Positions 32,798-42,200 of a DNA stretch of 54,475 nucleotides are shown here, in pieces. The first letter of the stretch is position 1, and each line of letters begins with the position of its first letter. A program made the translations under genes and the position numbers. The stretch comes from an uncultured Drancourtella sp. (GTDB lineage Bacteria > Bacillota > Clostridia > Lachnospirales > Lachnospiraceae): assembly GCA_937880845.1 (NCBI GenBank), contig CALFLL010000026.1, forward strand, positions 1 to 54,475, given 5' to 3'. The notes beneath the pieces are model-generated. The model did not search any database and was not told the origin of the DNA. It saw only the letters and a program-made list of their open reading frames with translations.

Positions 32798-34528
32798 ATG
32801 AAAAAAGAAGAACTGAAAAAATTGATCGATACTGCAGCAGGGCGTATCCCTGCAGATGTAGTCATCAAAAACTGTAAGATTGTCAATGTATTTTCAGGAA
32901 AAATCACGGAAGGCGATATTGCCATCAGCAAAGATCAGATTGCGGGAATCGGAGAGTATGAAGGAAAAGAAGTTGTGGATGCCGAAGGCAGATATGCAGT
33001 TCCGGGATTTATCGACAGCCATATCCATATTGAATCTTCTTATGTAAGCCCGGAAGAAATCGGACGCCTTCTTGTACCGCATGGGGGAACGACGATCATT
33101 GCAGATCCTCATGAAATCGTAAATGTGTGTGGGATCAGAGGGCTTGATTATATGATGGAAGCTTCTAAAGGAACAAAGCTGGACATCAAATATGTGCTTC
33201 CGTCCTGTGTACCGGCAACACCGTTTGAACATGCAGGTGCGGTGATCAATGCGCCGGAGATGGAAGAACCGATCAAACGGGAAGGAATCCTGGGACTTGG
33301 GGAATTTATGAATTTTCCGGGTGTGATCCAGGGAGATGACAGTGTTCTTGAGAAACTTCTTGTGGCAAAAAGAGAAGGAAAGATTATTGACGGGCATGGG
33401 CCGGGAATCACAGGTAAAGAACTCAATGCCTATGCAGCTGCCCGTATTTTGGCAGATCATGAATGTTCTACCGTGGAAGAAATGGAAGACCGCCTGGAAA
33501 GAGGAATGTACATTCTGCTCAGACAGGGATCTGCATGTCATAATCTCAGACCATTATTAAAAGGAGTAACAAAAGAAAACAGCAGAAGATGCCTGCTTTG
33601 CTCCGATGACCGTCAGCCAAAGACGATCTTGCAGGAAGGACATTTGGACAACCATTTGCGGATCTGTGTAGAAGAAGGTCTGGATGCCGTGACAGCAATC
33701 CGTATGGCTACACTGAATGCAGCGGAATGTTTCGGACTGCATGACAGAGGGGCGATTGCTCCGGGATATCGTGCCGATATTGTTCTTCTGGATGATTTGA
33801 AGGAATTCCATGTAGACAGAGTGTGGATCGCAGGTGAAAAGACGGCAGAAAAAGGAAAATATCTTCCGGAAGTATGCTGCCATGATATTTCTTCTGTGAA
33901 AGGAAGCGTAATCGTAAAAGATTTTTCAGAGGAAAAATTAAAAATGCACTTAAAATCAAATAAGGTCAATGTCATTGAGATTATGCCGGGCGGCGTTGTG
34001 ACAAAGAAAACAACGGCAGAAATCCGTTTGGATGAAAACGGAGAATTTGTACGTGATCCAAAAGAAGATATTGTAAAAGTGGCTGTTGTGGAAAGACATC
34101 AGGGGACAGGAAACGTAGCATGTGGATTCCTGAAAGGATACGGGATCAAAGAAGGAGCGGTTGCCCTTTCCATTGCACATGATTCCCACAATATCATTGT
34201 GGTAGGTGTCAATGATAAAGAAATGGAATTTGCAGTGAAGAGCCTGATTGAACAGGAAGGCGGAATCGTCCTTGTGAAAGACGGAAAAGTTCTGGAAAGC
34301 ATGCCGATGCCGATTGCAGGACTGATGAGCGACCAAAGCGGCGAATGGGTAGACAAGAAGCTGACAGATATTCATGAAAAAGCATATGAGGAACTTGGAA
34401 TTTGCGGAGATGTGGAACCGGTTATGACACTTTGTTTCATGTCGCTTGCCGTTATTCCGGAAATCAAGCTGACGGATATGGGATTATTTGATGTGACGAC
34501 GTTTTCATTTATCCCGGTAGAAGCATAA
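32798..34528 (+). CDS. ade: adenine deaminase
   Basis: A 576-aa binuclear metal amidohydrolase converting adenine to hypoxanthine and ammonia. It shows the canonical family motifs: DSHIHIESSYVSPEE (HxHxE metal ligands), IADPHEIVNVCG, LPSCVPATPFEHAGA, CSDDRQPKTILQEGHLDN (catalytic Asp region) and a C-terminal domain with VALSIAHDSHNIIVVGVND and a final LPIAGLMSD-like PIAGLMSD. Length matches the family. It starts 11 bases after the paralogue's stop with TAGGAGG upstream, and the NCS2 permease follows 24 bases later, so import and deamination are probably co-expressed. Confidence 0.93.
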   Translation: MKKEELKKLIDTAAGRIPADVVIKNCKIVNVFSGKITEGDIAISKDQIAGIGEYEGKEVVDAEGRYAVPGFIDSHIHIESSYVSPEEIGRLLVPHGGTTIIADPHEIVNVCGIRGLDYMMEASKGTKLDIKYVLPSCVPATPFEHAGAVINAPEMEEPIKREGILGLGEFMNFPGVIQGDDSVLEKLLVAKREGKIIDGHGPGITGKELNAYAAARILADHECSTVEEMEDRLERGMYILLRQGSACHNLRPLLKGVTKENSRRCLLCSDDRQPKTILQEGHLDNHLRICVEEGLDAVTAIRMATLNAAECFGLHDRGAIAPGYRADIVLLDDLKEFHVDRVWIAGEKTAEKGKYLPEVCCHDISSVKGSVIVKDFSEEKLKMHLKSNKVNVIEIMPGGVVTKKTTAEIRLDENGEFVRDPKEDIVKVAVVERHQGTGNVACGFLKGYGIKEGAVALSIAHDSHNIIVVGVNDKEMEFAVKSLIEQEGGIVLVKDGKVLESMPMPIAGLMSDQSGEWVDKKLTDIHEKAYEELGICGDVEPVMTLCFMSLAVIPEIKLTDMGLFDVTTFSFIPVEA

Positions 34529-34552
34529 AAATATATAGAAGGAAGAAAGAAG

Positions 34553-36118
34553 ATGAGCAGACAAAAGACAATCGTACCATGGTTTCAGCGTGGAGATATC
34601 GGTGGAATGACTTATTCCATCACAAATAATATTGTAAACTATCTGATTGTAATTTCTACTTTATCAGGCGTACTGAAATGGCCGGATAAAATCGTATATG
34701 GAGCGGTTATTCCGGGAATGTCGGTAGGTTTGATGTTAAGTGGACTTTACTATGCATATATGGGGCGGAAGTTATCTAAAAAGGAAAACCGTCCGGATGT
34801 TACGGCACTTCCGTCGGGAGTATCTACACCGGCAATGTTTGTTATGCTATATGGGGTGATCATGCCTCTTCATTACGCATTAAATGATCCGGAACTTGCC
34901 TGGTCGGCAGCAGTTGCAGCCTGCTTTATCGGAGGGGCGGTAGAATTTATCGGAGGCTTTATCGGACCGTGGATGAAGAGAAAACTCCCAAGAGCCGCAC
35001 TTCTTGGAACGGTTGCCGGTATCGGATTTATCTGGATGGCAACTCAGGGTGTCTTCGACGTATTTGGAGATCCTCTTGTAGGACTTCCGATTCTGTTTGT
35101 TGCACTTGTAGGGATTTTCGGAGGATATTTATTTCCGAAAAAAATACCGCCTCTTGTTATTGCAATCGTAGGTGGAATCATTTATGCATTCTGCCTTGGA
35201 AGAACCAGTGTGGATTTCAGCGGAATCGGATTTTATATCCCGAATCCGGTAAACAGTATTCAGCATTTAGTTAACGGATTTGCGGTAGTGGCACCGTATC
35301 TTACCATTGTCATTCCGGTAGAAATTTATAACTTTATCGAAACCATGGACAATGTAGAAGCAGCCAATGCGGCAGGAGATAACTACAATGTTCGTGAAAC
35401 TCAGTTTGCAGACGGAATTTGTACAATGCTTTCCGCGATTTGCGGAGGCGTTATTCCAAATACCGTATGGCTTGGACATGCCGGACTGAAAAAATCAAAA
35501 GCGGGAATAGGATATGCCCTTGTTTCAGGAATCGTACTTGGATGTGCGGGAATTTTTGGGCTTTTTACCTTCCTGAGCAATATGGTACCTCCGGCTGTCT
35601 GTGCGGTAACTTTCTTATGGTGTGCGATTGTCATGGTAGCCCAGGCATTTAAAGATTGTCCGGTCAGACATTATGCGGCAATCGGTATTGCAATGGTGCC
35701 GCCGGTGGCAGATTATCTGTATACACAGATTACGGGAGCCGTGGGACTGGCAGGATACGCAACAGAAATCATGCCGTCCGGTCTTTCTGAATATAATGCA
35801 GAAGTAACACAGATGATCAAAGATGCAGGTGTGATGTGGAATGGAGTTCCGGGGGTAAAATCGGGAGCCATCATTATCGGTATTTTGTTAGGTACAATGA
35901 CTGTATTTATCATTGATAAACAGCTTCATAAAGTTGCGATTACGGCATTCGTCGGATTTTTGCTGGCGTGTTTCGGATTTATCCACAGTGCTCAGCTTGG
36001 ATTTTATCCGACTTCTCCGTTTGCAATCGGCTACCTGATTGTTGCGGTTTTAGCATTGATCCTGCACATGGGAAGAAATACCTGGTTTAAAGGACCGGAT
36101 GATTTTGAATATGTGTAA
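34553..36118 (+). CDS. NCS2-like purine permease
   Basis: A 521-aa membrane protein with 12-14 hydrophobic segments. Family-type features are the start FQRGDIGGMTYSITNNIVNYL, the polar/glycine-rich VTALPSGVSTPAMFVMLYGVI, TVAGIGFIWMATQG, and the carboxylate motif IPVEIYNFIETMDNVEAANAAGD (NCS2 region with the substrate-binding Glu). Its closest relatives, as I read it, are xanthine/uracil-permease-like proteins, and its place after two adenine deaminase genes argues for adenine or another purine base as substrate. GAAGGAAG precedes ATG 34553. It is the last gene of the block. Confidence 0.8.
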   Translation: MSRQKTIVPWFQRGDIGGMTYSITNNIVNYLIVISTLSGVLKWPDKIVYGAVIPGMSVGLMLSGLYYAYMGRKLSKKENRPDVTALPSGVSTPAMFVMLYGVIMPLHYALNDPELAWSAAVAACFIGGAVEFIGGFIGPWMKRKLPRAALLGTVAGIGFIWMATQGVFDVFGDPLVGLPILFVALVGIFGGYLFPKKIPPLVIAIVGGIIYAFCLGRTSVDFSGIGFYIPNPVNSIQHLVNGFAVVAPYLTIVIPVEIYNFIETMDNVEAANAAGDNYNVRETQFADGICTMLSAICGGVIPNTVWLGHAGLKKSKAGIGYALVSGIVLGCAGIFGLFTFLSNMVPPAVCAVTFLWCAIVMVAQAFKDCPVRHYAAIGIAMVPPVADYLYTQITGAVGLAGYATEIMPSGLSEYNAEVTQMIKDAGVMWNGVPGVKSGAIIIGILLGTMTVFIIDKQLHKVAITAFVGFLLACFGFIHSAQLGFYPTSPFAIGYLIVAVLALILHMGRNTWFKGPDDFEYV

Positions 36119-36121
36119 GAA

Positions 36122-36160
36122 GAAAAATCGTTCAGACCTCATGGTCTGAGCGATTTTTTT
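36122..36160 (+). terminator. terminator of the adenine deaminase operon
   Basis: AAAAATCG-TCAGACC and GGTCTGA-CGATTTTTTT pair almost perfectly with a 4-base loop and T-run. Confidence 0.93.
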
Positions 36161-36226
36161 GTATATTTATTTATACAAAAAGACTATAGACGATTCATTT
36201 CATGCGAAATATCGATTGGACAAAGG

Positions 36227-36257
36227 GATGCTCTCTTTATAGACTGAAAGAGACATT
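36227..36257 (+). terminator. leader terminator/attenuator before the ABC transporter genes
   Basis: ATG-TCTCTTT (one bulged C) pairs with AAAGAGACAT, and TTTTTT follows, about 70 bases upstream of the ATPase start. No gene ends here, so it lies in the 5' leader. Another hairpin (ATTTC/GAAAT with CGAT/ATCG) lies upstream at about 36191-36214. Control by premature termination is possible; the ligand or factor is unknown. Confidence 0.5.
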
Positions 36258-36325
36258 TTTTCTGTGTGGAGTATGATTTCAAACGGAGAAAAATTAATAT
36301 GTTGAAGAAACAGAGGAATCTATCA

Positions 36326-37111
36326 ATGAAAGATATTACAATCAGTAATTTGTCGTTTGCTTATGAAGAAAGAGAAAGTCTGATTTTAAAAGAGATTAAC
36401 ATAGAAGTGAAGGCTGGTGAGTTTATTTGTATCTTGGGGCAGTCCGGGTGTGGGAAAAGTACACTGTTGCGATTACTGGCAGGCTTGGAAAAACCAACAG
36501 AAGGCGAAATTCGGATTGGAAAAGAAAAGATTGTGGGAGCCGGTCTGGACCGTGGTGTGGTGTTTCAGGATTACGGACTGTTTCCTTGGATGACAGCGGG
36601 AGAAAACATTATACTTGCGTTGAAACAAAAGTTTCCGGAAAAATCTAAACAGGAACTTAAAGCTATTGCATTGGATATGTTGAAAGAGGTAGGACTTAAG
36701 GAGAAGGTATACAAAATGCTTCCTAAGGAATTGTCAGGAGGAATGAAGCAAAGATGTGCCATTGCCCAGGCGTTTAGTATGAATCCACCGATTCTCCTGA
36801 TGGATGAACCCTTTGGGGCATTAGATGCCGTTACCCGTGCAAGACTTCAGGATTTGATATTAAAGTTATGGGGCAAAGATGACCCCCAAAAGACCGTATT
36901 TTTTGTAACTCACGATGTAGATGAGGCGATGCTCCTGGCAAATAGGATACTGGTATTTGGACAGTCCCCGAGTAATATTATTTACGAATGTGTGATACCG
37001 GAAGACAAACGACCGACCAGAGAAAATCAGTTTGAAAATTTAGAAATGCTTAAGATAAGAACAGAATTGATTCGACAGATCAATCGTGATGTAGCAAAGC
37101 ATATGGAATAA
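36326..37111 (+). CDS. ABC transporter ATP-binding protein (SsuB/TauB type)
   Basis: A 261-aa ATPase. I choose ATG 36326 (MKDITISNLSF) with AGAGGAA 9 bases upstream; the upstream frame from 36266 is not conserved-looking. Motifs are complete: Walker A GQSGCGKST, Q-loop VVFQDYGLFPWMT, signature LSGGMKQR, Walker B ILLMDEPFGALD and H-loop FVTHDVDEA. The PF-W-M-T wording after the Q-loop is typical for nitrate/sulfonate/taurine-type importers. It pairs with the lipoprotein and permease encoded next. Confidence 0.9.
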   Translation: MKDITISNLSFAYEERESLILKEINIEVKAGEFICILGQSGCGKSTLLRLLAGLEKPTEGEIRIGKEKIVGAGLDRGVVFQDYGLFPWMTAGENIILALKQKFPEKSKQELKAIALDMLKEVGLKEKVYKMLPKELSGGMKQRCAIAQAFSMNPPILLMDEPFGALDAVTRARLQDLILKLWGKDDPQKTVFFVTHDVDEAMLLANRILVFGQSPSNIIYECVIPEDKRPTRENQFENLEMLKIRTELIRQINRDVAKHME

Positions 37112-37176
37112 GGTAGTGATTGGAGAAATCCCATTCTACATAGAACATAATTTTAAAAACAGAAAGGAAAAAAAGT

Positions 37177-38277
37177 ATGAAAAAGAGAATTTTGGCGATG
37201 TTGATGGCCGTAGCGATGGTATTCAGTCTTACAGCCTGCGGTGATTCTGCAGAAGGAAATGAAAAGGGAGATAAGGCTAAGGTAGAAGATGACACACCTG
37301 AACAGAAAGTTGTGAAGTGGAACTGTGGTACCAGTGGGAATGTTCTTCTGACGATTGCAGAAGACAAAGGGTATTTGGAAGATGAAGGAATTTCTATTGA
37401 GTATGTAGAGGCAAACGCAAATGCAGATGCAATGACGCTGCTGGCAACGGGAAAAGTAGATGTGGTATCTAATGCCGGAACAAGTAATCCACTTCAACAG
37501 ATTGCATCCGGAGTTGACCTGACAATTTTTGGGGGACATATGGTGGAAGGATGTATGCCGGTAGTAGCAAAAGCCGGAACACAATGGAAGGGGATTGAAT
37601 CTTTTATTGGGAAAAAAGTTGCGGTAAATCCAAGCTATTTTGCATTTACGGGTGCAGTAATGGATTTAGGATATGAGGATCCGCTAAAAGTGGTAGATTG
37701 GGAAGTATATACGGATTATAATGACGCTTTGGCAGCGGTTGTACGCGGCGATGTGGCTTATGCACTGATGGGAACGGGACAAAATCTGGCTGTACAGGAG
37801 ATGGCTGCAAACGGCGAGATTGATATCGTGAGTTACCAGAGTGAAATAATGGAAAACTATTCTTGCTGTCGTATGGAAGCACAGACGGACTGGGTAAATG
37901 AAAACCCGAATACTGTAAAAGCGATTATTCGTGCTCTACTTCGTGCACAGTCTTACTATGAGAGGAACAAGGAAGAAGCTGTAAGACTTTTGGCAGAAGA
38001 TATTGAAGCAACGGAGGAATATGTAGCTGCTTACATGTTGGATGAAGAACATTATTTTGTAAGTGTGGATCCGTTGAAAAATGCTGTAGAGCGGGCATGG
38101 GATATTTTGGACAAGACAGGATTCTTGGATGAGAAAGCAAAAGATATCAATATTGATGATCATATTAATATAAAATTGTATGAAGAAGCCTTGGCAGAAG
38201 CAACTGAAAAATATGGAGATGAGGATATGGAATTTTATAAAGAAATGAAAAATTTCTTTGTAGAAAATAACAAGTAA
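37177..38277 (+). CDS. ABC transporter substrate-binding lipoprotein (NMT1/SsuA type)
   Basis: A 366-aa lipoprotein. The signal peptide MKKRILAMLMAVAMVFSLTAC has a lipobox LTAC with C21 as the lipidated residue, followed by an acidic linker. The mature domain has the NMT1/SsuA pattern: GTSGNVLLTIAEDKGYLEDEGISIEYVEANANADAMTLLATGKVDVVS, with the conserved region ending in NAG. The ligand cannot be read from sequence; nitrate, sulfonates, riboflavin or thiamine precursors and purine-like compounds all occur in this family. The position beside the purine genes is suggestive only. AGAAAGGAA precedes ATG 37177. Confidence 0.88.
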   Translation: MKKRILAMLMAVAMVFSLTACGDSAEGNEKGDKAKVEDDTPEQKVVKWNCGTSGNVLLTIAEDKGYLEDEGISIEYVEANANADAMTLLATGKVDVVSNAGTSNPLQQIASGVDLTIFGGHMVEGCMPVVAKAGTQWKGIESFIGKKVAVNPSYFAFTGAVMDLGYEDPLKVVDWEVYTDYNDALAAVVRGDVAYALMGTGQNLAVQEMAANGEIDIVSYQSEIMENYSCCRMEAQTDWVNENPNTVKAIIRALLRAQSYYERNKEEAVRLLAEDIEATEEYVAAYMLDEEHYFVSVDPLKNAVERAWDILDKTGFLDEKAKDINIDDHINIKLYEEALAEATEKYGDEDMEFYKEMKNFFVENNK

Positions 38278-38303
38278 TAGATGTTATTGAAGGAGAAGAA
38301 TGC

Positions 38304-39071
38304 ATGAACAAGATAACAAAATTTATAAAAAAATATTGGATTACGTTCTGCATATTTTTAGGTCTGGTATTGTTGTATGTCGTAGCAACAGAAAAAGAAT
38401 GGGTTAATCCATACTTGTTTCCGTCTGTCGATGAGATTAAGGAAGCATTTGCATCAAGCCACGGCATGATGTTGGGAAATATGATTGCATCCTTTAAACT
38501 GCTGATTCCATCAATTGTTGTTTCATTGATTATAGCACTGCTACTTGGAACAATCATGGGAATGAACAAAAGAGTACGAGAGGTTTTACATCCTGTTATT
38601 TATGCATTCAGTGTGATACCGTCTATTCTATTATCACCTTTTGTACTTCTGCTTGCACCGACTTTGTTTTCGGCATCGGTGTTTTTGATTGTTTATAATA
38701 TCGTATGGGCAACTTTATTTGCCACGATAACAGGTATTATGACTATTGACAAACATTATTTGGATAAAGCGGCAACTTTGGAATTAACCGGCTTTAAGCG
38801 GATGATTAAGGTTATTTTGCCGGCGGCAAGTCCGTCCATTATGTCCGGGTTCGTCAATTCCCTGCGAAGTTCGTTTGTAATGTTGGTATTTGCGGAGATG
38901 TATGGAGCCGGAGAAGGTATGGGATATTTTGTGAAAAAATATGCGGAGCTAGGAATTTTTGCAAATACTTGGGTCGGGTTTGTATTTATGGTCATTGTCC
39001 TGGTGATTGTGATGCAGATATTTGAAGTATTAAAAAAACATATGTTGAAGTGGACGATAGATGAAAAGTAA
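38304..39071 (+). CDS. ABC transporter permease (SsuC/TauC type)
   Basis: A 255-aa permease with six hydrophobic segments and the BPD_transp_1 EAA loop (DKAATLELTGFKRMIKVILPAASPSIMSGF, about residues 150-180). The start ATG 38304 has GAAGGAGAAG upstream. The order ATPase, binding protein, permease with short gaps (65 and 26 bases) makes one importer. It forms a homodimer in the membrane and docks with the ATPase. No terminator is evident within the ~80 bases after it before the next promoter. Confidence 0.88.
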   Translation: MNKITKFIKKYWITFCIFLGLVLLYVVATEKEWVNPYLFPSVDEIKEAFASSHGMMLGNMIASFKLLIPSIVVSLIIALLLGTIMGMNKRVREVLHPVIYAFSVIPSILLSPFVLLLAPTLFSASVFLIVYNIVWATLFATITGIMTIDKHYLDKAATLELTGFKRMIKVILPAASPSIMSGFVNSLRSSFVMLVFAEMYGAGEGMGYFVKKYAELGIFANTWVGFVFMVIVLVIVMQIFEVLKKHMLKWTIDEK

Positions 39072-39153
39072 ACTGCTTTTTGATACCGACTTATACATTA
39101 GTACTGTTTTCTTGTGATATTGAACAAAAAAAGAAAGATTTGTAGAAACTTTT

Positions 39154-39182
39154 TTGATTGTTTGATAAAATATTACTATACT
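39154..39182 (+). promoter_or_regulatory. promoter of the GH31 gene
   Basis: TTGATT (39154-39159), a 17-base spacer and TATACT (39177-39182), followed 20 bases later by AAGGAGG and the TTG start. Confidence 0.65.
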
Positions 39183-39215
39183 TAGCAGTTGATAAAGGAA
39201 CAAGGAGGAAACGTT

Positions 39216-42200
39216 TTGAGTACAGAAAAAAAAGCTTTTTGCGGACAGTTAAGCGGTATCAAATCTGTCTGGAAAGAAGAAAATGAGCAGAACATTGTTC
39301 ATATTGCATTCAAAGATGAGATTGAAGGAAAGATTACATTTTTAGAAGAAAGAATATTTCGTTATGATGTAGACCCAAGCGGTGAATTTGCAAGCTATGC
39401 GGTTCCGAGGGATGAGCAACATACAGCAAAAATCCAGCAGCGTCCGGATGAATCGGATGAATATACAAAACCGGAAGCGGTGATTTCGGATGTAGATGGA
39501 CAGGTGAACATTCGGTGCGGTAATGTGTCCGTTCTGTTTGACAAAGCAACTGCAAAAATGCGGATCTGCCATAAGGACAAAGTTATTATGGAAGAGGCTG
39601 CACCGCTTTCTGTTTCAGAAAATGAAACAATTCAGACACTTGTAAAACAGGAAAAGGAAAACTTTTTCGGAGGAGGTACGCAAAACGGTCGTTTTGTCCA
39701 TACAGGAAAGAAGATCAGTATTGTCAATGAAAGTGCATGGATGGATGGCGGAGTAGCATCACCGAATCCGTTCTATTTTACGACAAACGGATATGGAGTT
39801 CTCAGAAATACATTTTCGGACGGAACATATGATTTTGGAGAAGAAAACAAAGAGATTGTAACAACGGCACATAAGGAAGGAAAGCTGAGTGCTTATTATT
39901 TTGTGTCTGATGAAGAAAATGGAAGAAAGGTAACACAGGATTTACTCCGTGCATACTATCATATTACAGGAAATCCGCTTCTTCTTCCGGAATACGGATT
40001 TTATGAAGGACACTTAAACTGTTATAATCGTGACGCATGGTCAGAAGAATCCGGAGATAAAGCATGGAACGTAAAAGGTGTAGATGCATTTGACAGCGAA
40101 GGAAAGACAAAATATGAAAGCGGTATGGCAACAGGATATCGTCTTTCCGAAGGACAACATTCTGAATCCTTAAACGGAGAGAAACCGACGGTAGCTACAG
40201 AAAATTATCCGGAATCCGTAGATACACCGTATGAATTTTCGGCAAGAGCGGTTCTGGATGATTATGTACGTCACGATATGCCTCTTGGATATTTTCTTCC
40301 GAATGACGGATATGGCGGAGGATACGGCCAGAACGGGTATTATGTTCAGGGTGGTGTCAACGAAGACGGAAGCAGTTCCGAAGAAAGAATCGCGGCTGTA
40401 GACGCAAACGTGGAAAACTTGGCAAAATTTACAGAGTATGCCAACAATAAAGGGGTGGCTTCCGGACTTTGGACAGAAAGCAATCTGGCTCCGGACTCTG
40501 ACAACAAGACATATTGGCATCTGCTCCGTGATTTTAAAAAGGAAGTCAGCATAGGAGGAGCAACAACTTTAAAAACAGATGTTGCATGGGTAGGACCGGG
40601 ATATTCTTTCCAGTTAAACGGTGTAAAGACGGCATATGACATTGTCACAACTTCCGAAAACTTCCGCCCGAACATCATTTCCCTTGACGGATGGGCAGGT
40701 TCCCAGCGTTTTAACAGTGTATGGAGCGGGGACCAGACAGGCGGAAACTGGGAATACATCCGCTTCCACATCCCGACCTATATCGGAAGTTCCTTAAGCG
40801 GAAATCCGAATATCGGAAGTGACATGGATGGTATCTTTGGCGGGAAAGCACTGATCGCAGCCCGTGACTTTGAATGGAAATCATTTACTCCTCAGATGTT
40901 AAATATGGATGGCTGGGGAAGCTATATGAAATCTCCGTTTACCTTCGGAGATCCGTATACAGGCATCAACCGTATGTATATGAAAATGAAAGCACAGTTA
41001 ATGCCGTATATTTATACAACAGCAGTATCTGCATCTAACATTGACACAGGAAATGACGATACAGGTCTTCCGATGGTACGTGCCATGTTCCTGGAATATC
41101 CGGAAGATGACTATGCTTACACAAGAGCGATGCAGTATCAGTTCATGCTTGGAGCAAACATTCTTGTTGCTCCGATTTATAAGAATGTTGCGGCAGATGA
41201 AATGGGAAATGATGTGAGAAATCACATTTATCTTCCGGATGCAGATCAGGTATGGATTGATTACCTGACCGGAGAAAAATACCAGGGCGGACAGGTGCTC
41301 AACAACTTTGACGCACCGCTTTGGAAGCTTCCGGTATTTGTGAAAAACGGAGCAATTCTGCCGATGTATGAAGAAAACAATACACCGGATGAAGTGAATA
41401 AAGCAAATCGTATCGTGGAATTCTGGCCGGCAGGAAACAGCCGATATACGGTATATGAAGATGACGGTAAATACATCCAAAACAATACAGAAGAAGAGGA
41501 TGCATATGGAATCATCGATCATATTTCCTACGGAAATCATGTTTCTACGACATATACATCCAGTGTTGATGAAGGTCTGGCAGTATTGACGGCACAGCCA
41601 TCTGTCGGAAGCTATGACGGATATGAAGCAGAAAGAAATACTACCTTTATCGTACATATGTCCGAAAAACCGGAAAGCATTGTGGCAAAAAACGGCTCCT
41701 GTTGCCTGAATGTGACAGAAGTGGAAAGCAAAGAAGCTTTTGATGCAAAAGAACTGAACGAAGGAGAAGCAATCTTCTTCTATGAGGCTGCTCCGAAGAT
41801 CCATACGTATGCATCCAAAGAAGAAGTGAAACTTGCCGAAATGGTGGAAGGAGTACGTACCGCTCCGAAACTGTATGTAAAGCTTGCAAAAGCTGATACA
41901 AAAAAAGATACTCAGACCGTAGAAATCAAAGGGTTTGTCAATACATTTGAAAAAATGGCTGAACAGGAGAATCCAAATCTGGAAGCTCCGGCGCTTTCTG
42001 TACCGGAAGACGGAAAAACTTCTTCCAGCATCTGTCTTACATGGACAAAACAAAACGATGCAGACTGCTATGAAATGCTTGTTGACGGCCGTTTATACGC
42101 AATGGGAAATGCGGATTCTTATGAACATGATGATCTGGAATATCATTCTGCACATACTTACCGTGTACGTTCCAGAAATGCAGAAGGATACTCCAAATGG

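Noticed and set aside
40998..42053. 351-codon minus-strand frame inside the GH31 gene
   Set aside because: It is antisense to a well-supported gene and its Cys/Phe/Ile-rich translation is typical of shadow frames.
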